Assembly: GCF_029962835.1 (NCBI RefSeq)
Contig: NC_080582.1
Span: forward strand, 18,608,032-18,672,031
DNA length: 64,000 nt
Direction: 5' to 3'
Origin: Magnolia sinica
Lineage: Eukaryota > Streptophyta > Magnoliopsida > Magnoliales > Magnoliaceae
The notes beneath the pieces are model-generated. The model saw nothing but the letters and a program-made list of their open reading frames with translations, was not told the origin of the DNA and did not search any database. This document shows, piece after piece, positions 34,401-47,482 of the stretch; the stretch's first letter is position 1, and each line of letters starts with the position of its first letter. A program made the position numbers and the translations under genes.

Positions 34401-37400
34401 AAACCTAAACCTACACCTAATCCTAATCCAACTCCCTAACCTAAACCTAAACCTAAACTTGAAACGAAAACCTAAACCCGATCCGAACCCGAACCCGATT
34501 TCCTAAACCTAAACTTAACTTTCTCAATTCCCTAAACCTATACTTATAACCTAAACCAAACCTAAACCTAACCTAAACACTAAACCTAAACCTAACCTAA
34601 ACCTAAATCAATCTTAAACCTAAACCTACACCTAATCCTAATCTCAACTCCTTAACCTAAACTAACTAAATTTGAAAACCAAAACCTAAACCCGATCCGA
34701 ACCCAAACCCGATTTCCTAAACCTAAACCTTAACCTGTTCTCAATTCCCTAAACCTATATCTTATAACCTAAACCTATACCTAAACCTAAACCTATAACC
34801 TATAACCTAAACATAAACCTAAAACCTAAATGTATTCTCAAATCCTCAAACCTAAACCTACACCTAATCCTAATCTCAACTCCCTAACCTAAACCTAAAC
34901 CTAAACTTGATAACCCAAACCTAAACCCGATCCTGAACCCGAACCCGATTTTCTAAACCTAAACCTTAACCTATTCTCAATTCCCTAAACCTTAACCTAT
35001 AACCTAACATAACCCTAAACCTAAACCTAAAACCTAAGTGTATTCTCAAATCCTTAAACCTAAACCTACACCTAATCCTAATCTCAACTCCTTAACCTAA
35101 ACTTAAACCTAAATTTGAAAACCAAAACCTAAACCTGATCCCGAACCCGAACCCGATTTCCTAAACCTAAACATTAACCTATTCTCAATTCCCTAAACCT
35201 ATATCTTATAACCTAAACCTAAACCTAAACCATCACCTAAACCTAAACCTAAACCTGTAACCTATAACCTAAACCTAAACCTAAACCTACACCTAATCCT
35301 AATCTCAACTCCCTAACCTAAACCTAAACTTGAAAACCAAAACCTAAACCCGATCCCGAACCCGAACCCAAACTCGATTTCCTAAACCTAAACCTTAACC
35401 TGTTCTCAATTCCCTAAACCTATATCTTATAACCTAAACCGAAACCTAAACCTATAACCTATAACCTAAACATAAACCTAAAACCTAAATGTATTCTCAA
35501 ATCCTCAAACCTAAACCTACACCTAATCCTAATCTCAACTCCCTAACCTAAACCTAAACCTAAACTTGATAACCCAAACCTAAACCCGATCCTGAACCCG
35601 AACCCGATTTTCTAAACCTAAACCTTATCCTATTCTCAATTCCCTAAACCTTAACCTATAACCTAAACTAAACCTAAATCTATAACCTAAACCCAAACCT
35701 AAAACCTAAGTGTATTCTCAAATCCTTAAACCTAAACTTACACCCAATCATAATCTCAACTCCTTAACCTAAACTTAAATCTAAATTTGAAAACCCAAAC
35801 CTAAACCCGATCCCGAACCCGAACCCGATTTTCTAAACCTAAACATTAACCTATTCTCAATTCCCTAAACCTATATCTTATAACCTATACCTAAACCTAA
35901 ACCTTAACCTAAACCTATAACCTATAACCTTGACCTAAAACTAAACCTAAACTCGTAACCTATAACCTAAACCTAAACCTAAAACCTAAATGTATTCTCA
36001 AATCCCTAAACCTAAACCTACACCTAATCCTAATCTCAACTCCCTAACCTAAACCTAAACCTAAACTTAAAAACTAAAACCTAAACCCGATCCCGAACCC
36101 GAACTCGATTTCCTAAACCTAAACATTAACCTATTCTCAATTCCCTAAACCTATATCTTATAACCTATACCTAAACCTAAACCTTAACCTAAACCTATAA
36201 CCTATAACCTTGACCTAAAACTAAACCTAAACCTGTAACCTATAACCTAAACCTAAGCCTAAAACCTAAATGTATTCTCAAATCCCTAAACCTAAACCTA
36301 CACCTAATCCTAATCTCAACTCCCTAACCTAAACCTAAACTTAAACTTGAAAACCAAAACCTAAACCTGATCCCGAACCCGAACCCGATTTCCTAAACCT
36401 AAACATTAACCTATTCTCAATTCCCTAAACCTATATCTTATAACCTAAACCTACACCTAAACCATCACCTAAACCTAAACCTATAACGTATAACCTTGAC
36501 CTAAACCAAAACCTAAACCTGTAACCTATAACCTAAACCTAAACTTAAAACCTAAGTGTATTCTCAAATCCTTAAACCTAAACCTACACCTAATCCTAAT
36601 CACAACTCCCTAACCTAAACCTAAACCTAAACTTGAAAGCGAAAACCTAAACCCAATCCCGAACCCGAACCCGATTTCCTAAACCTAAACCTTAACCTGT
36701 TCTCAATTCCCTAAACCTATAGCTTATAACCTAAACTGAAACCTAAACCTTAACCTATAACCTAACATAAACCTAAACCTAAACCTAAAACCTAAGTGTA
36801 TTCTCAAATTCTTAAACCTAAACCTACACCTAATCCTAATCTCAACTCCTTAACCTAAACTTAAACCAAAATTTCAAAACCAAAACCTAAACCCGATCTC
36901 GAACCCGAACCCGATTTCCTAAACCTAAACATTAACCTATTCTCAATTCCCTAAACCTATATCTTATAACCTAAACCGAAACCTAAACCTATACCTAAAA
37001 CTAAACCTAAACCTAAACCTATAACCTATAACCTAAACATAAACCTAAAAGCTAAATGTATTCTCAAATCCCTAAACCTAAACCTACACCTAATCCTAAT
37101 CTCAACTCCCTAACCTAAACCTAAACCTAAACTTGATAACCCAAACCTAAACCCGATCTTGAACCCGAACCCGATTTCCTAAACCTAAACGTTAACCTAT
37201 TCTCAATTCCCCAAACCTTAACTTATAACCTAACCTAAACCTAAATCTATAACCTAAACCTAAACCTAAAACCTAAGTGTATTCTCAAATCCTTAAACCT
37301 AAACCTACACCTAATCCTAATCTCAACTCCTTAACCTAAACTTAAACCTAAATTTGAAAACCCAAACCTAAACCCGATCCCGAACCCGAACCCGATTTCC

Positions 37401-40400
37401 TAAACCTAAACATTAACCTATTCTCAATTCCCTAAACCTATATCTTATAACCTACACCAAAACCTAAACCTTAACCTAAACCTATAACCTATAACCTTGA
37501 CCTAAACCTAAACCTAAACCTGTAACCTATAACCTAAACCTAAACCTAAAACCTAAATGTATTCTCAAATCCCTAAACTTAAACCTACACCTAATCCTAA
37601 TCTCGACTCCCTAAGCTAAACCTAAACCTAAACTTGAAAACCAAAACCTAAACCCGATCCCGAACCCGAACCCGATTTCCTAAACTTAAACATTAACCTA
37701 TTTTGAATTCCCTAAACCTATATCTTATAACCTAAACCATCACCTAAACCTAAACCTAAACCTATAACCTATAACCTTGACCTAAACGTAAACCTAAACC
37801 TGTAACCTATAACCTAAACCTAAACCTAAAACCTAAATGTATTCTCAAATCCCTAAACGTAAGCCTACACCTAATCCTAATCTCAACTCCCTAACCTAAA
37901 CCTAAACCTAAACATGAAAACCAAAACCTAAACCCGATCCCGAACCCGAACCCGATTTTCTAAACCTAAACCTTAACCCATTCTCAATTCCTTAAACCTA
38001 TAGCTTATAATCTAAACCGAAACCTAAACCTATACCTAAACCTAAACCTAAACATATAACTTATAACCTAAACATAAACCTAAAACCTAAATGTATTCTC
38101 AAATCCCTAAACCTAAACCTACGCCTAATCCTAATCTCAACTCCTTAACCTAAACCTAAACCTAAGCTTGATAACCCAAACCTAAACCCGATCCTGAACC
38201 CGAACCCAATTTCCTAAAATTAAACCTTAACCTATAACCTAACCTATACCTAAATCTATAACCTAAATCTAAACTTAAAACCTAAGTGTATTCTCAAATC
38301 CTTAAACCTAAACCTATACCTAATCCTAATCTCAACTCCCTAACCTAAACCTAAACCTAAACTTGAAAACCCAAACCTAAACCCAATCCCGAACCCGAAC
38401 CCGATTTTGTAAACCTAAACATTAACCTATTCTCAATTCCCTAAACCTATATCTTATAACCTAAACCTAAACCTAAACCTATTACCTATAACTTTAACCT
38501 AAACCTAAACCTAAATTTAAAACCTAAATGTATTCTCAAATCTTTAAACCTAAACCTACACCTAATCTTAATCTCAACTCCCTAACCTAAACCTAAACCC
38601 GATCCTGATCTGAACCCGATTTCCTAAACTTAAACCTTAAACCTTAACCTTTTCTCAATTCCCTAACCTATATCTTATAACCTAAACCTAAGCCTGAACC
38701 TAAACCTTAACCTAAACCTAAACCTAAACCTGTAACCTATAACCTAAATCTAAACCTAAAACCTAAATGTATTCTGAAATCCCTAAACCTAAACCTACAC
38801 CTAATCCTAATCTTAACTCCCTAACCTAAACCTAAACCTAAACCTTAACCTAAACCTAAACCTAAACCTGTAACCTAAACCTAAAACCTAAATGTATTCT
38901 CAAATCCCTAAACCTAAACCTACACCTAATCCTAATCTCAACTCCTTAACATAAACCTCAACCCGATCCCGAACCCGAACCCGATTTCCTAAACCTAAAC
39001 CTAAACCTGTAACCTAAACCTAAAACCTAAATGTATTCTCAAATCCCTAAACCTAAACCTACACTTAATCCTAATCTCAACTCCCTAACATAAACCTCAA
39101 CCCGATCCTGAACTCGAACCCGAATTCCTAAACCTAAACCTTAACCTATTCTCAATTCCCTAAACTATTGCTTATAACCTAAACCTATAACATATAACTT
39201 AAACATAAACCTAAAACTTAAATATATTCTCAAACCCCTAAACCTAAACCTACACATAATCCTAATCTCAACTCCCTAACCTAAACCTAAACCTAAACTT
39301 GAAAACCCAAACCTAAACCCGATCTCAAACCCAAACCTGATTTCTTAAACCTAAACCTAAATGTATTCTCAAATCTTTAAACCTAAACCAACACCTCATC
39401 CTAATCTCAACTCCCTAACCTAAACTTAAACTTAAACTTGAAAACTCAAACCAAAACCCGATCCCGAACCCGAATCTGATTTCCTAATCTTAAACCTTAA
39501 CCTATTCTCAATTCCCTAAACCTATAGCTTATAACCTAAACCTATAACCTATAACCTTAACCTAAACCTAAACCTAAACCTAAACCTAAAACCTAAATGT
39601 ATTCTCAAATCCCTAAACCTAAACCTACACCTAATCCTAATCTCAACTCCCTAACCTAAACCTAAACTTAAAAATCCAAACCTAAACCCGATCTCGAACC
39701 CAAACCCGATTTCCTAAACCTAAACCTTAACCTATTCTCAATTCCTTAAACCTATAGCTTATAACCTATACCTAAACATAAACCTAAACCTATAACATAT
39801 AACTTAAAACCTAATATATTCTCAAATCCCTAAACCTAAACCTACACCTAATCCTAATCTCAACTCCCTAACCTAAACCTAAACCTAAACTTGAAAATCC
39901 AAACCTAAACCCGATCCCGAACCCGAACCCGATTTCCTAAACCTAAACCTTAACCTATTCTCAATTCCCTAAACCTATAGCTTATAACCTAAACCTAAAC
40001 CTAAACCTAAATTTAAACTTTAACCTAAACCAATAACTTATAACCTAAACCTAAAACCTAAATGTATTCTCAAATCCCTAAACCTAAACCTACACCTAAT
40101 CCTAATCTCAACTCCTTAAACCTAAACCTAAACCTAAACTTGAAAACCCAAACCTAAACCCGATCCCGAACCCGTACCCAATTTCCTAAACCTAAACATT
40201 AACATATTCTCAATTCCCTAAACCTATAGCTTATGACCTAAACCTAAACCTAAACCTAAAGCTTAACCTAAACCTAAACCTAAAGCTATAACCTATAACC
40301 TAAACCTAAACCTAAAACCTAAATGTATTATCGAATCCATAAACCTAAACCTACGCCTAATCCTAATCCCAACTCCCTAACCTAAACCTAAACCTAAACT

Positions 40401-41150
40401 TGAAAACCCAAACCTAAACCCGATCCCGAACCCGAACCCGATTTCCTAAACCTAAACCTTAACCTATAAACTAACCTAAACCTAAACTTATAACCTAAAC
40501 ATAAGCCTAAAACCTAAACCTAAACCTAAACCTAAAATCGAAATATATTCTCAAATCCCTAAACCTAAACCTACACCTAATCCTAATCTCAACTCCCTAA
40601 CCTAAACCTAAACCTAAACTTGAAAACCCAAACCTAAACCCGATCCCGAACCCGAACCCGATTTCCTAAACCTAAACCTCAACCTATAACCTAACATAAA
40701 CCTAAACCTATTACCTGCACTTATAACCTAAACCTATAACCTAAACATAAGCCTAAAACCTAAACCTAAACCTAAAATCGAAATGTATTCTCAAATCCTT
40801 GAACCTAAACCTACATCTAATCCTAATCTCAACTCTCTAACCTAAACTTAAACCTAAACTTGATAACCCAAACCTAAACCTGATCCCGAACTCGGACCCG
40901 ATTTCCTAAACCTAAACCTTAACCTATTCTCAATTCCCTAAAGCTATAACCTATATGCTATAACTAAAACCTAAACCTTAACTTAAACCTATAACCTAAG
41001 TCTAAACCTTAACCTAAACCTACACCAAAGCCTATAACCTAAACCTTAACCTATAACCTATAACCTATAACCTAAACTTATAACCTATAACCTAAAACCT
41101 AATCCTAAACCTAAACCTAAACCTAAAACCTAAACCTAAACCTATTTTAA
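28441..41150. repeat. Telomere-like CCTAAA/CCCTAAA array with higher-order units (12.7 kb)
   Basis: Nearly the whole interval is built from CCTAAA, CCCTAAA, CCTATAA and CCGAAC/CCCGAT hexamer-heptamer variants, C-rich on plus throughout. From about 30.6 kb it is organised in higher-order units of mostly 210-290 bases. These are marked by TGTATTCTCAAATCC, CACCTAATCCTAATCTCAAC, AACTTGAAAACCC, GAACCCGAACCCGATTTCC and TATTCTCAATTCCC in fixed order. About 40 copies of the first landmark are found. The part before 30.1 kb is less regular. Pure plant-type CCCTAAA runs are short, so this is degenerate interstitial repeat, not a terminal telomere. All open frames are repeat artefacts. Confidence 0.93.
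32640..36181. repeat. Large direct duplication within the telomere-like array (offset about 2,122 bp)
   Basis: Segment 32,640-34,060 recurs at 34,761-36,181. Landmarks at 32,710, 32,918, 33,370, 33,588 and 33,868 reappear 2,121-2,122 bases later with almost no changes, including the rare variant ACCTAACATAACCCTAAACC. A smaller offset of about 664 bases relates 32,254 onward to 32,918 onward. Confidence 0.85.
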
Positions 41151-41159
41151 TGATCAGTT

Positions 41160-41528
41160 TTATTTTTAAAAAGTGCCCACTTTTTTGGAAGAAGTTTATG
41201 CAATTCTTCATGATTCTGAATTATAATGTTTTGTTGGTTTAATATTTTTTTCAAGTGAAAGACACAAAAAGAAAATTGTTGCTGATTTTTTTTCTTTTTT
41301 TATTTATGATGTTAAACTCATATGTATTTATGTGTAGATGAATGTAATGTGGATAAGATTGCTTGTGTTTGGATGGATGTAGTTTATGTTTGGATGAATA
41401 TAGTTTATGTTGGATTTACGTAGTTTAGGTTGTTTAGATGGATGTGAATGTGAATATGATGAAATATATTATATAACAGGTGTATATCAGGAAGAATACG
41501 ATGAAATATATTGTAACAAGTGTATATT
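41160..41528. other. CACTA interior between array and right end
   Basis: AT-rich non-coding. A degenerate repeat of GTTTATGTTTGGATGAATAT-like phrases occurs at 41,360-41,440 and a repeat of GATGAAATATATT with CAAGTGTATAT/CAGGTGTATAT lies at 41,458-41,527. No transposase sequence recognised. Confidence 0.5.
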
Positions 41529-41900
41529 GACCGTCTTATAAAGGACGGTCCATGACAGTCCTTTTTAAGGACGGTCCAAGACTGGCCGTCCTTTGAAGAC
41601 TTATCAGAAACGGTCTACGACAGTCTTTTTTAAGGACGGTCCATGACCGTCCTTTTAAAGGACGGTCGATGGCCGTCCTTTAAAGGCTTATAAGAGACGG
41701 TCCGAGACTGTCCTTTTTAAGGACGGTTCACGACCGTCCTTTTTTAGGACGGTCCATGACCGTTTTTTTTTTGTCAATAAAAATGATGGTTTTCGACCGT
41801 CCTTTAAGTAATACAACACGTCAAATTTTGACGGCCCTTGCGACGGTCCATGACCGTCCTTTTTGGTCATTTGAGACGGTTTTGGACCGTCCTTTTTTCA
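41529..41900. repeat. CACTA right subterminal repeats (AAGGACGGTC type)
   Basis: About 20 alternating AAGGACGGTC and GACCGTCCTTTT motifs, several paired as perfect short hairpins, for example GGACGGTCCATGACCGTCC. Similar to the left end in the GACGGTC core but with a different flank (AAGG instead of AGA). Confidence 0.88.
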
Positions 41901-41916
41901 CAGTTTTGGCGTAGTG

Positions 41917-42275
41917 TCAGATCAAAGGCTCAAGTGTACCACACCACAGGAAGCAGTGGGGATTGAATTCGTACCATTAAACACTTCCAAGGCCCACCGT
42001 GATGTTTGTTCGCCATCCAACCTATTCATCACGTCACTTAGACCTGTAATAGTAAAAACATAAATATCAGCTGTCTAAAACTTCCGTGCCCTTGAGAAGT
42101 TTTCAACGGTAATCTTTCAATCCCCACTAATTGCTGTGGTGTGGCCCATTTGGGCCTTCAATCTACCTTCTTTTTAGATCATGCCGTGAAATGATTTTCA
42201 GAAGGGAAAGACGGAGTGATAAAACATATAAATCACCATCCACCCCACAGAAGAATTCCTGATAGGACTGACCCT
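41917..42275. repeat. Right half of the split palindromic repeat
   Basis: Begins TCAGATCAAAGGCTCAAGTG and continues with CACACCACAGGAAGCAGTGG, the core order seen in other copies. It ends near CACCCCACAGAAGAATTCC/TGATAGGACTGACC, the inverted counterpart of the left end at about 21,283-21,310. Confidence 0.75.
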
Positions 42276-42329
42276 CTTTAGATGGGAAGCGGATTGGCTA
42301 GTGTACCACACACTAGCTATATTGCTGCT

Positions 42330-43290
42330 GTGGGTACGTGTCGCTCGAAGACGAGCACTGGCGCTCCTCGAGCTCCGAGTTATATGAATGGTTCATAATG
42401 ATGTATTTATTATATCCAAACTGTTCATCTATTTCTAGAGGTCATTTTAAAGCATTATCTAAAAAACCGAATCATATCCAAAGATCATCTGACCACACCG
42501 CAAATAGTAGAGCAGAGATAATGATTTTCATCATTAAAAAATTTGTAGAGCCCACCGTAAGGTTTATTTTCCTTCCAATATGTTCATTATGTCACAGAGA
42601 CTTAAATGAAGATGAAAAACAAATTTCATGCTAATCCAAAACTGATGTAACCCCAAAAAGATGGTAGACGTTCGATCCCCCCTACTTTTCGCCGTGTGGC
42701 TCACTTGATAGTTAGATTTTTAGTTTTCGTATAAAGCCTTAAGATGAGGTATGGGCTGTTTGAATGCAACATATACCCGTCAAAGCTTATTGACGCCAGC
42801 ACAGTCGGCGCCCGTAGTCACCCAACTGTTCCTCCGGGGCTTCGGTAGATTCCCGGATACACCGACCATGGGGCCATCTCCCTACATCTACGCCATCCAT
42901 CCGTCCATTTTGAAAGTTTATGTTAGAGAATTTTGCCAAAAAATGAAGTAGATCCAAATCTTAGGTGGACCACACCACATGATACGGTAGTGATTAAATA
43001 CAAATCATTAAAAACTGTTAGGGGGCTACCTGAATGTTTGTTTGTCATCCAACCCGTTGATAAGGTCATAATGACCTGGATGAAGGGGCCATACAAATAT
43101 CAGCTTGATCTAAGACTTCTGTAGTCCACAAAAAGGTTTTTAACGGCCAATCATCAATTTATCATATGGTGTAGTCTATCTAAGATTTGGATCTACAGCT
43201 GTAAAAAAAATAAAAATAAAAAATGGATGTCATGGATTTAAGACAAATTACGGTTGGCCCCACGGTTGCTCCAATGTTCCTTGTGTGGCC
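42330..43290. repeat. Two diverged palindromic-repeat copies
   Basis: One copy spans roughly 42,385-42,740 (core at 42,477-42,510). Another spans about 42,868-43,265 (CATGGGGCCATCTCCCTACA to GGCCCCACGG with core GGTGGACCACACCACATGAT at 42,964-42,983). No gene is supported in this interval. Confidence 0.5.
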
Positions 43291-43299
43291 CACCCGGTC

Positions 43300-44745
43300 T
43301 GATTTTTGGCCCCAAGAATGGAAAGGTGCGTGGATCTGATGCACAGTGAGGATAACACCATTGGACTGAAAGGTCTTGTAGGTTACGTATGCAATGACGC
43401 ATGCAATTTCCAATTGTTTGCGTATGATGTCGTTTTTTTAACCTCTGCTAGCCACCGTACGTTTTGCCATCTGATTCTATGACATGAAAAAAAAAAAAAA
43501 GTTGGATCCAAAATTTCAGGTGGGCCACGCGAGAGGAAAAATTACAGATTGAATGACAACCATTGAAACATTTATGAGGCCTGAAAATTTTGTTTCAGTT
43601 AGTTTTTGTGTTTTCAGCTATCATAGTTAGAGTGATCTGAGGGACGGTTTGGATGGTATATAAATATCAAGTGTGATTCATTAAGATTTCAGCTTTTTCC
43701 AATTTTTACTTCTTGTATGGTCAACTTAGTATTTAGATCTGCCTATTTTTTGCCTGAACAGTTGGCAAAACTGATGTACGGGTGGATTTCTAACCAACAT
43801 TCGGTGGGCCCTACCCAACTCCTAAGTCCTTGTTGCCGGCAATCTTCGTGGATTTTTGAAAGTTGCTGGGCGCTCACGGACAAAAGGTGGTTGCCTGGTG
43901 TGCCACACGCCACCTACCGTAGTGGTGTGTCGACATCACCAAGTCCCGTGAACCTTGCCATGATGTATGTGTTATATTAATGTGTTTGCGTGGGGCCTTG
44001 AGCCAAAAAATGAGACAAATCCAAAGCTCCGGGTCATGAAAGTTTTTGATCAATGTGATATTTGTTTTTTTTTTTTTTGGTCATTCATTTATGTCTGCGT
44101 GAGCTTAGGAACAGTTGGATGGCAAATGAACATTACAGAGCTTTGGATGTCTTATTTTTGAGCTCATGCCCTAAAATAATCTCACCAAATATTTATATAA
44201 CAAATAAATCATTGTGAAGGTTGCAGAACTTGGTGACATCAACACACTACTGAGATTACACTTCCAAACGTGTGGCAAGGCCACGATATAATGCCACATC
44301 ACAGTTGGATGGAAGTTGATAATACCTTGGCCAGAGCCACTTAGCTAAGAAATCTTAGCAGTGTGGGTGGGACCTGATTATGGGTTATTTTATGACATAG
44401 GCCAAAAAATTAAGCAAATATAAATTTCAAGTAGACCACACTATAAAGGAAATCATGGTTATTAAGTGCTCACCATTAAAAACTTCATAAGATCCACACT
44501 AAAGTTTATTTTCATCCAATATATTGATAAGCTTACAATGACCACGATGAACTAAAACACGAAAATAACTTGATACAAAACTTTTATAGCTTATGAAAAA
44601 CATTTAAAGATTATTCAGCATTATTTCTCGTGGTGTGGTTAACTTGAGAATTGAATATGCTTTATTTTATGGCATTTTTGGGCCGTGCCATAAAATAATT
44701 TGGCAAGATGGATAGACGGCATAGATATACAAGGCGAGCGACTGG
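43300..44745. repeat. Diverged palindromic-repeat copies, no gene
   Basis: Repeat cores are seen near 43,516-43,545 and near 44,430-44,480 (CAAGTAGACCACACTATAAA). The right arm of the latter is near 44,630-44,730. CCCGTGAACCTTGCCATGATGTATG at 43,946-43,970 marks another left arm. Poly-A and poly-T runs occur at 43,487-43,500 and 44,068-44,080. Confidence 0.45.
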
Positions 44746-44767
44746 AAACTAAATAGCTGGGTGGGAC

Positions 44768-45208
44768 CTTGATCATGGGGCCCATCTAGATGTGTTCATT
44801 ATATATCCATGTTGTCCATCTGTTTTGGTAGCTTATTTTAAGGCATAATTTTAGGATATTAAACAGTTACAAATCTCAGGTGAACCACATCATAGGAAAT
44901 TTTAGTCATTGAATGCCCACCATTAAAAACTTCCAAAGGTCCATCATAATGGTCATTTGCCATCCAACTTGTTGTTAAGGTCATGCTGACCTTGATGAAG
45001 TGAAGACACAAATATCAGCTTGATCCAAAACTTTTGTGGCTCACAAAAACTTTTTTATGGTTAATGATCACGGTTTCCTTTGGCATTGTCCACCTGAGAT
45101 TTGCATGTGCTTTATTTTTTTGACCCTACCTTTAAAAAAAGCTGAAGAAATAGATGGACGGTGTGGATATACAAACATATATGGAGGTGGGCCACGTGAT
45201 CAGAATCA
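44768..45208. mobile_element. Palindromic MITE-like element (about 440 bp)
   Basis: Left arm CTTGATCATGGGGCCCATC with CATTATATATCCATGTTGTC. The right arm is inverted: GATGGACGGTGTGGATATAC then GAGGTGGGCCACGTGATCAG. Core phrases GGTGAACCACATCATAGGAA and TTTCCTTTGGCATTGTCCACC lie symmetrically. Confidence 0.65.
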
Positions 45209-45297
45209 CAATGCTGACTACGGGGTGGCAGCTAAGTTACGTCTACTTAGCCTGCCACGTTAGGACAAAGAAACAGACCCAAAGGGAGCGAATACTC

Positions 45298-45772
45298 ACC
45301 CGAGAAGGTGCGGCCCTTACCATGGGCCCACCTTGATTTATGTATTTTGTATCCACAATGGCCATCCGTTCTTTCATATCATTTTAGGGTATTATCCAAA
45401 AAAAAAAAAAAAAAGTAGATCCAATTATTAAGTGGACCATACCATATGAAAAAATGATGATTGACCATTAATGGGTCACAAAAGCTCCTCATATTTGTAT
45501 TTTACCTTATTCAGGCTCATGTGAGCTTATCAAAAGATTAGACCGTGGATAAACATCACATAGACATTAAGGTGGACCTTGAGAAGATTTTAATGGTAGG
45601 GCATTCAATCACTATTGTTTCCTATGGTATGGTCCATCGGATATTTGGATAATTGGATCTACATATGTTTTGAATAATGCCCTAAAATAATCTAGAAAAA
45701 TGAAGGGATGGAGTGGATACAAAATACATATATCAAGGTGGGCCCTGCGGTAAAGGCCGCACCATCTTGGGT
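45298..45772. mobile_element. Palindromic MITE-like element (475 bp, long TIRs)
   Basis: Left end ACCCGAGAAGGTGCGGCCCT continues through GGGCCCACCTTGATTTATGT and ATTTTGTATCCAC. The right end is its inversion with few mismatches (GTGGATACAAAATACATATA, CAAGGTGGGCCC, GGCCGCACCATCTTGGGT). TIRs are about 60 bases. No coding sequence; target duplication not clear. Confidence 0.8.
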
Positions 45773-45799
45773 TGGTCTAGGTCTCACCAATCCGCTCAC

Positions 45800-46300
45800 A
45801 GACAGAAAACAGGCTAGTCAGTCTTCATTATTCTATGCGGAAGTTTGACAAGGGGGTCATAGAGCTTACACCTGCGAAGGCATGTGTTGAGGGAGATGAG
45901 CTAGCTACCCTAGTTCCGAAATCTTTACACCATTGCTTGCGACAGTAGCTGGAATTGGGGAGCTAACTGCTAAGCATGAGCATCTTCAAGCTGCTCCCTG
46001 TGAGCAAATTCAGCCATAGCCAGTGCTTTCCCCTTCTTCTTGGCCATCGAAGACAGTGTCAATCTATTATTGCCAAAATTTAGATGAATGGATACCATCG
46101 GTTGCGGAAGCAAGTTCACCAATAAGCTTGAAAAGATAAGACGGATAAGACAATGGGGGTGTCGATAATGACTATGAACCCTTCGATGCCTAAGTCAGGC
46201 ATGTAAACTCAGGTTAAAAAAAGGCTTGAGCTAGGGTATTTGTCGCTTACCTCCCTTTAATCGCAGTGGGAGTATTTATAGGGTCCATCAGGCAATGTCG
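45800..46300 (-). pseudogene. Retroelement leader remnant with minus TATA box
   Basis: On minus, CCTATAAATACTCCC (about 46,267-46,281) is followed by GCCTGACTTAGGCATCG (about 46,185-46,201) and then an ATG near 46,047 starting MAKKKGKALAMAEFAH, which soon runs into stops. The same TATA, GCCTGACTTTAGCATCG phrase and lysine-rich start pattern appears at other LTR remnants here. Probably a decayed Tat-like gypsy element. Confidence 0.4.
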
Positions 46301-47480
46301 AGATCGCGTATCTTGTGGGATTCATAAGATACGCTGGAAGATCTTATCTAGATATGGATCTCCCTCGGATTTATCATCGAGCTTGGCTCGGTCAACATGA
46401 TATTCAGATATGTCGGATCTGATCTCTTGATTTGGGGCAGAATATTCTTTGAGATCCTCGCCTCGCCTTGGTGGCAGTTGAAATGCTTAGCTCGGGAAAT
46501 GACTCTTACAACCGAGCCCTGCCTTTAGGGATAAGCTCAAGGTCGGTTCGTGGCCGATCTCTTTGTTGAAAGGATAATTAATCATATCTTCTGAGCTATC
46601 TGAGCTCTATACCTTGTTAGTTTGGGAAGCTCATCCTGGCATTCCTCATATTGTTGGTTATGCTTTCTGTGTGGAAGACCGGTTAATTTTCCTTACAACG
46701 TATGTAACTACATCCACCTGGTCCATCCATATTGAAAGCTCTGTTAAGAGCATGATCAAAAAAATGATCCAAGATGGACCAATAGTACAGGAAACAATGG
46801 TGATTGACCGTTAAAAACTTCTTGTGGGCTACAAAAGCTTTTGACCAAGATGATATTTGTGTTCTCTTCATCTACGTGTTAGTGACCTTATATAACAGGT
46901 GGGATGGAAAATAAATATTCCGGTGGAATACATGAAGTTTTTAATGGTGGGAATTCAATCAAAACTGTTTCCTATGGTGTGGTCTACCTAAGATTTGAGT
47001 CAGCTTTATTTATTTATTTATTTTTTTATCATGCTTTCCTATGATCTTTAAAATGGCGGTGTGGATTTAAGGCACATACATCAATGCGAGCCCACGGTTT
47101 GGACTCTCACACACCCCGGTGGACCCAGGGTCTCACCTAATCCACTCCCATCCATTTGCATCCTCGTCCGTGCAAGGCGGCCATCATGTGCATCTCACCA
47201 ACGATCAAGGTCACCGAACCGCCGGCCCCACTTATACTAACAACAAGGTTAAAAGTTAAGAGCATCCACCCTTTCACTTTTGGATGCGATTTGCCAACTT
47301 ACGTGGACACGGATTAGCTACTCGCGGGATGACCTTTTTTTTTTTTGTTAGCCTGTTACTACATTCACTGTCAGTTCATACTTCACTGTTAGCTACCACC
47401 TCTAAGGAACCGTTACCAGGACCTCAATGTTGAAACGAGGTATCTTTCACTCACGGGTTGAGCTGCCAGACTTGCTATTG
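46301..47480. other. Intergenic, with a diverged palindromic repeat
   Basis: A repeat copy lies at about 46,660-47,085 (core GATGGACCAATAGTACAGGA and inverse TTTCCTATGGTGTGGTCTACC). Other sequence shows no gene. Confidence 0.45.
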
Positions 47481-47482
47481 AA

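Noticed and set aside
28441..41150. A true chromosome end
   Set aside because: Repeats are degenerate, organised into higher-order units, and followed by 22 kb of ordinary sequence including the CACTA right end. It is interstitial.
41688..41870. Minus frame with KDGxxPS repeats
   Set aside because: It is a translation of the CACTA subterminal GACGGTC repeats.
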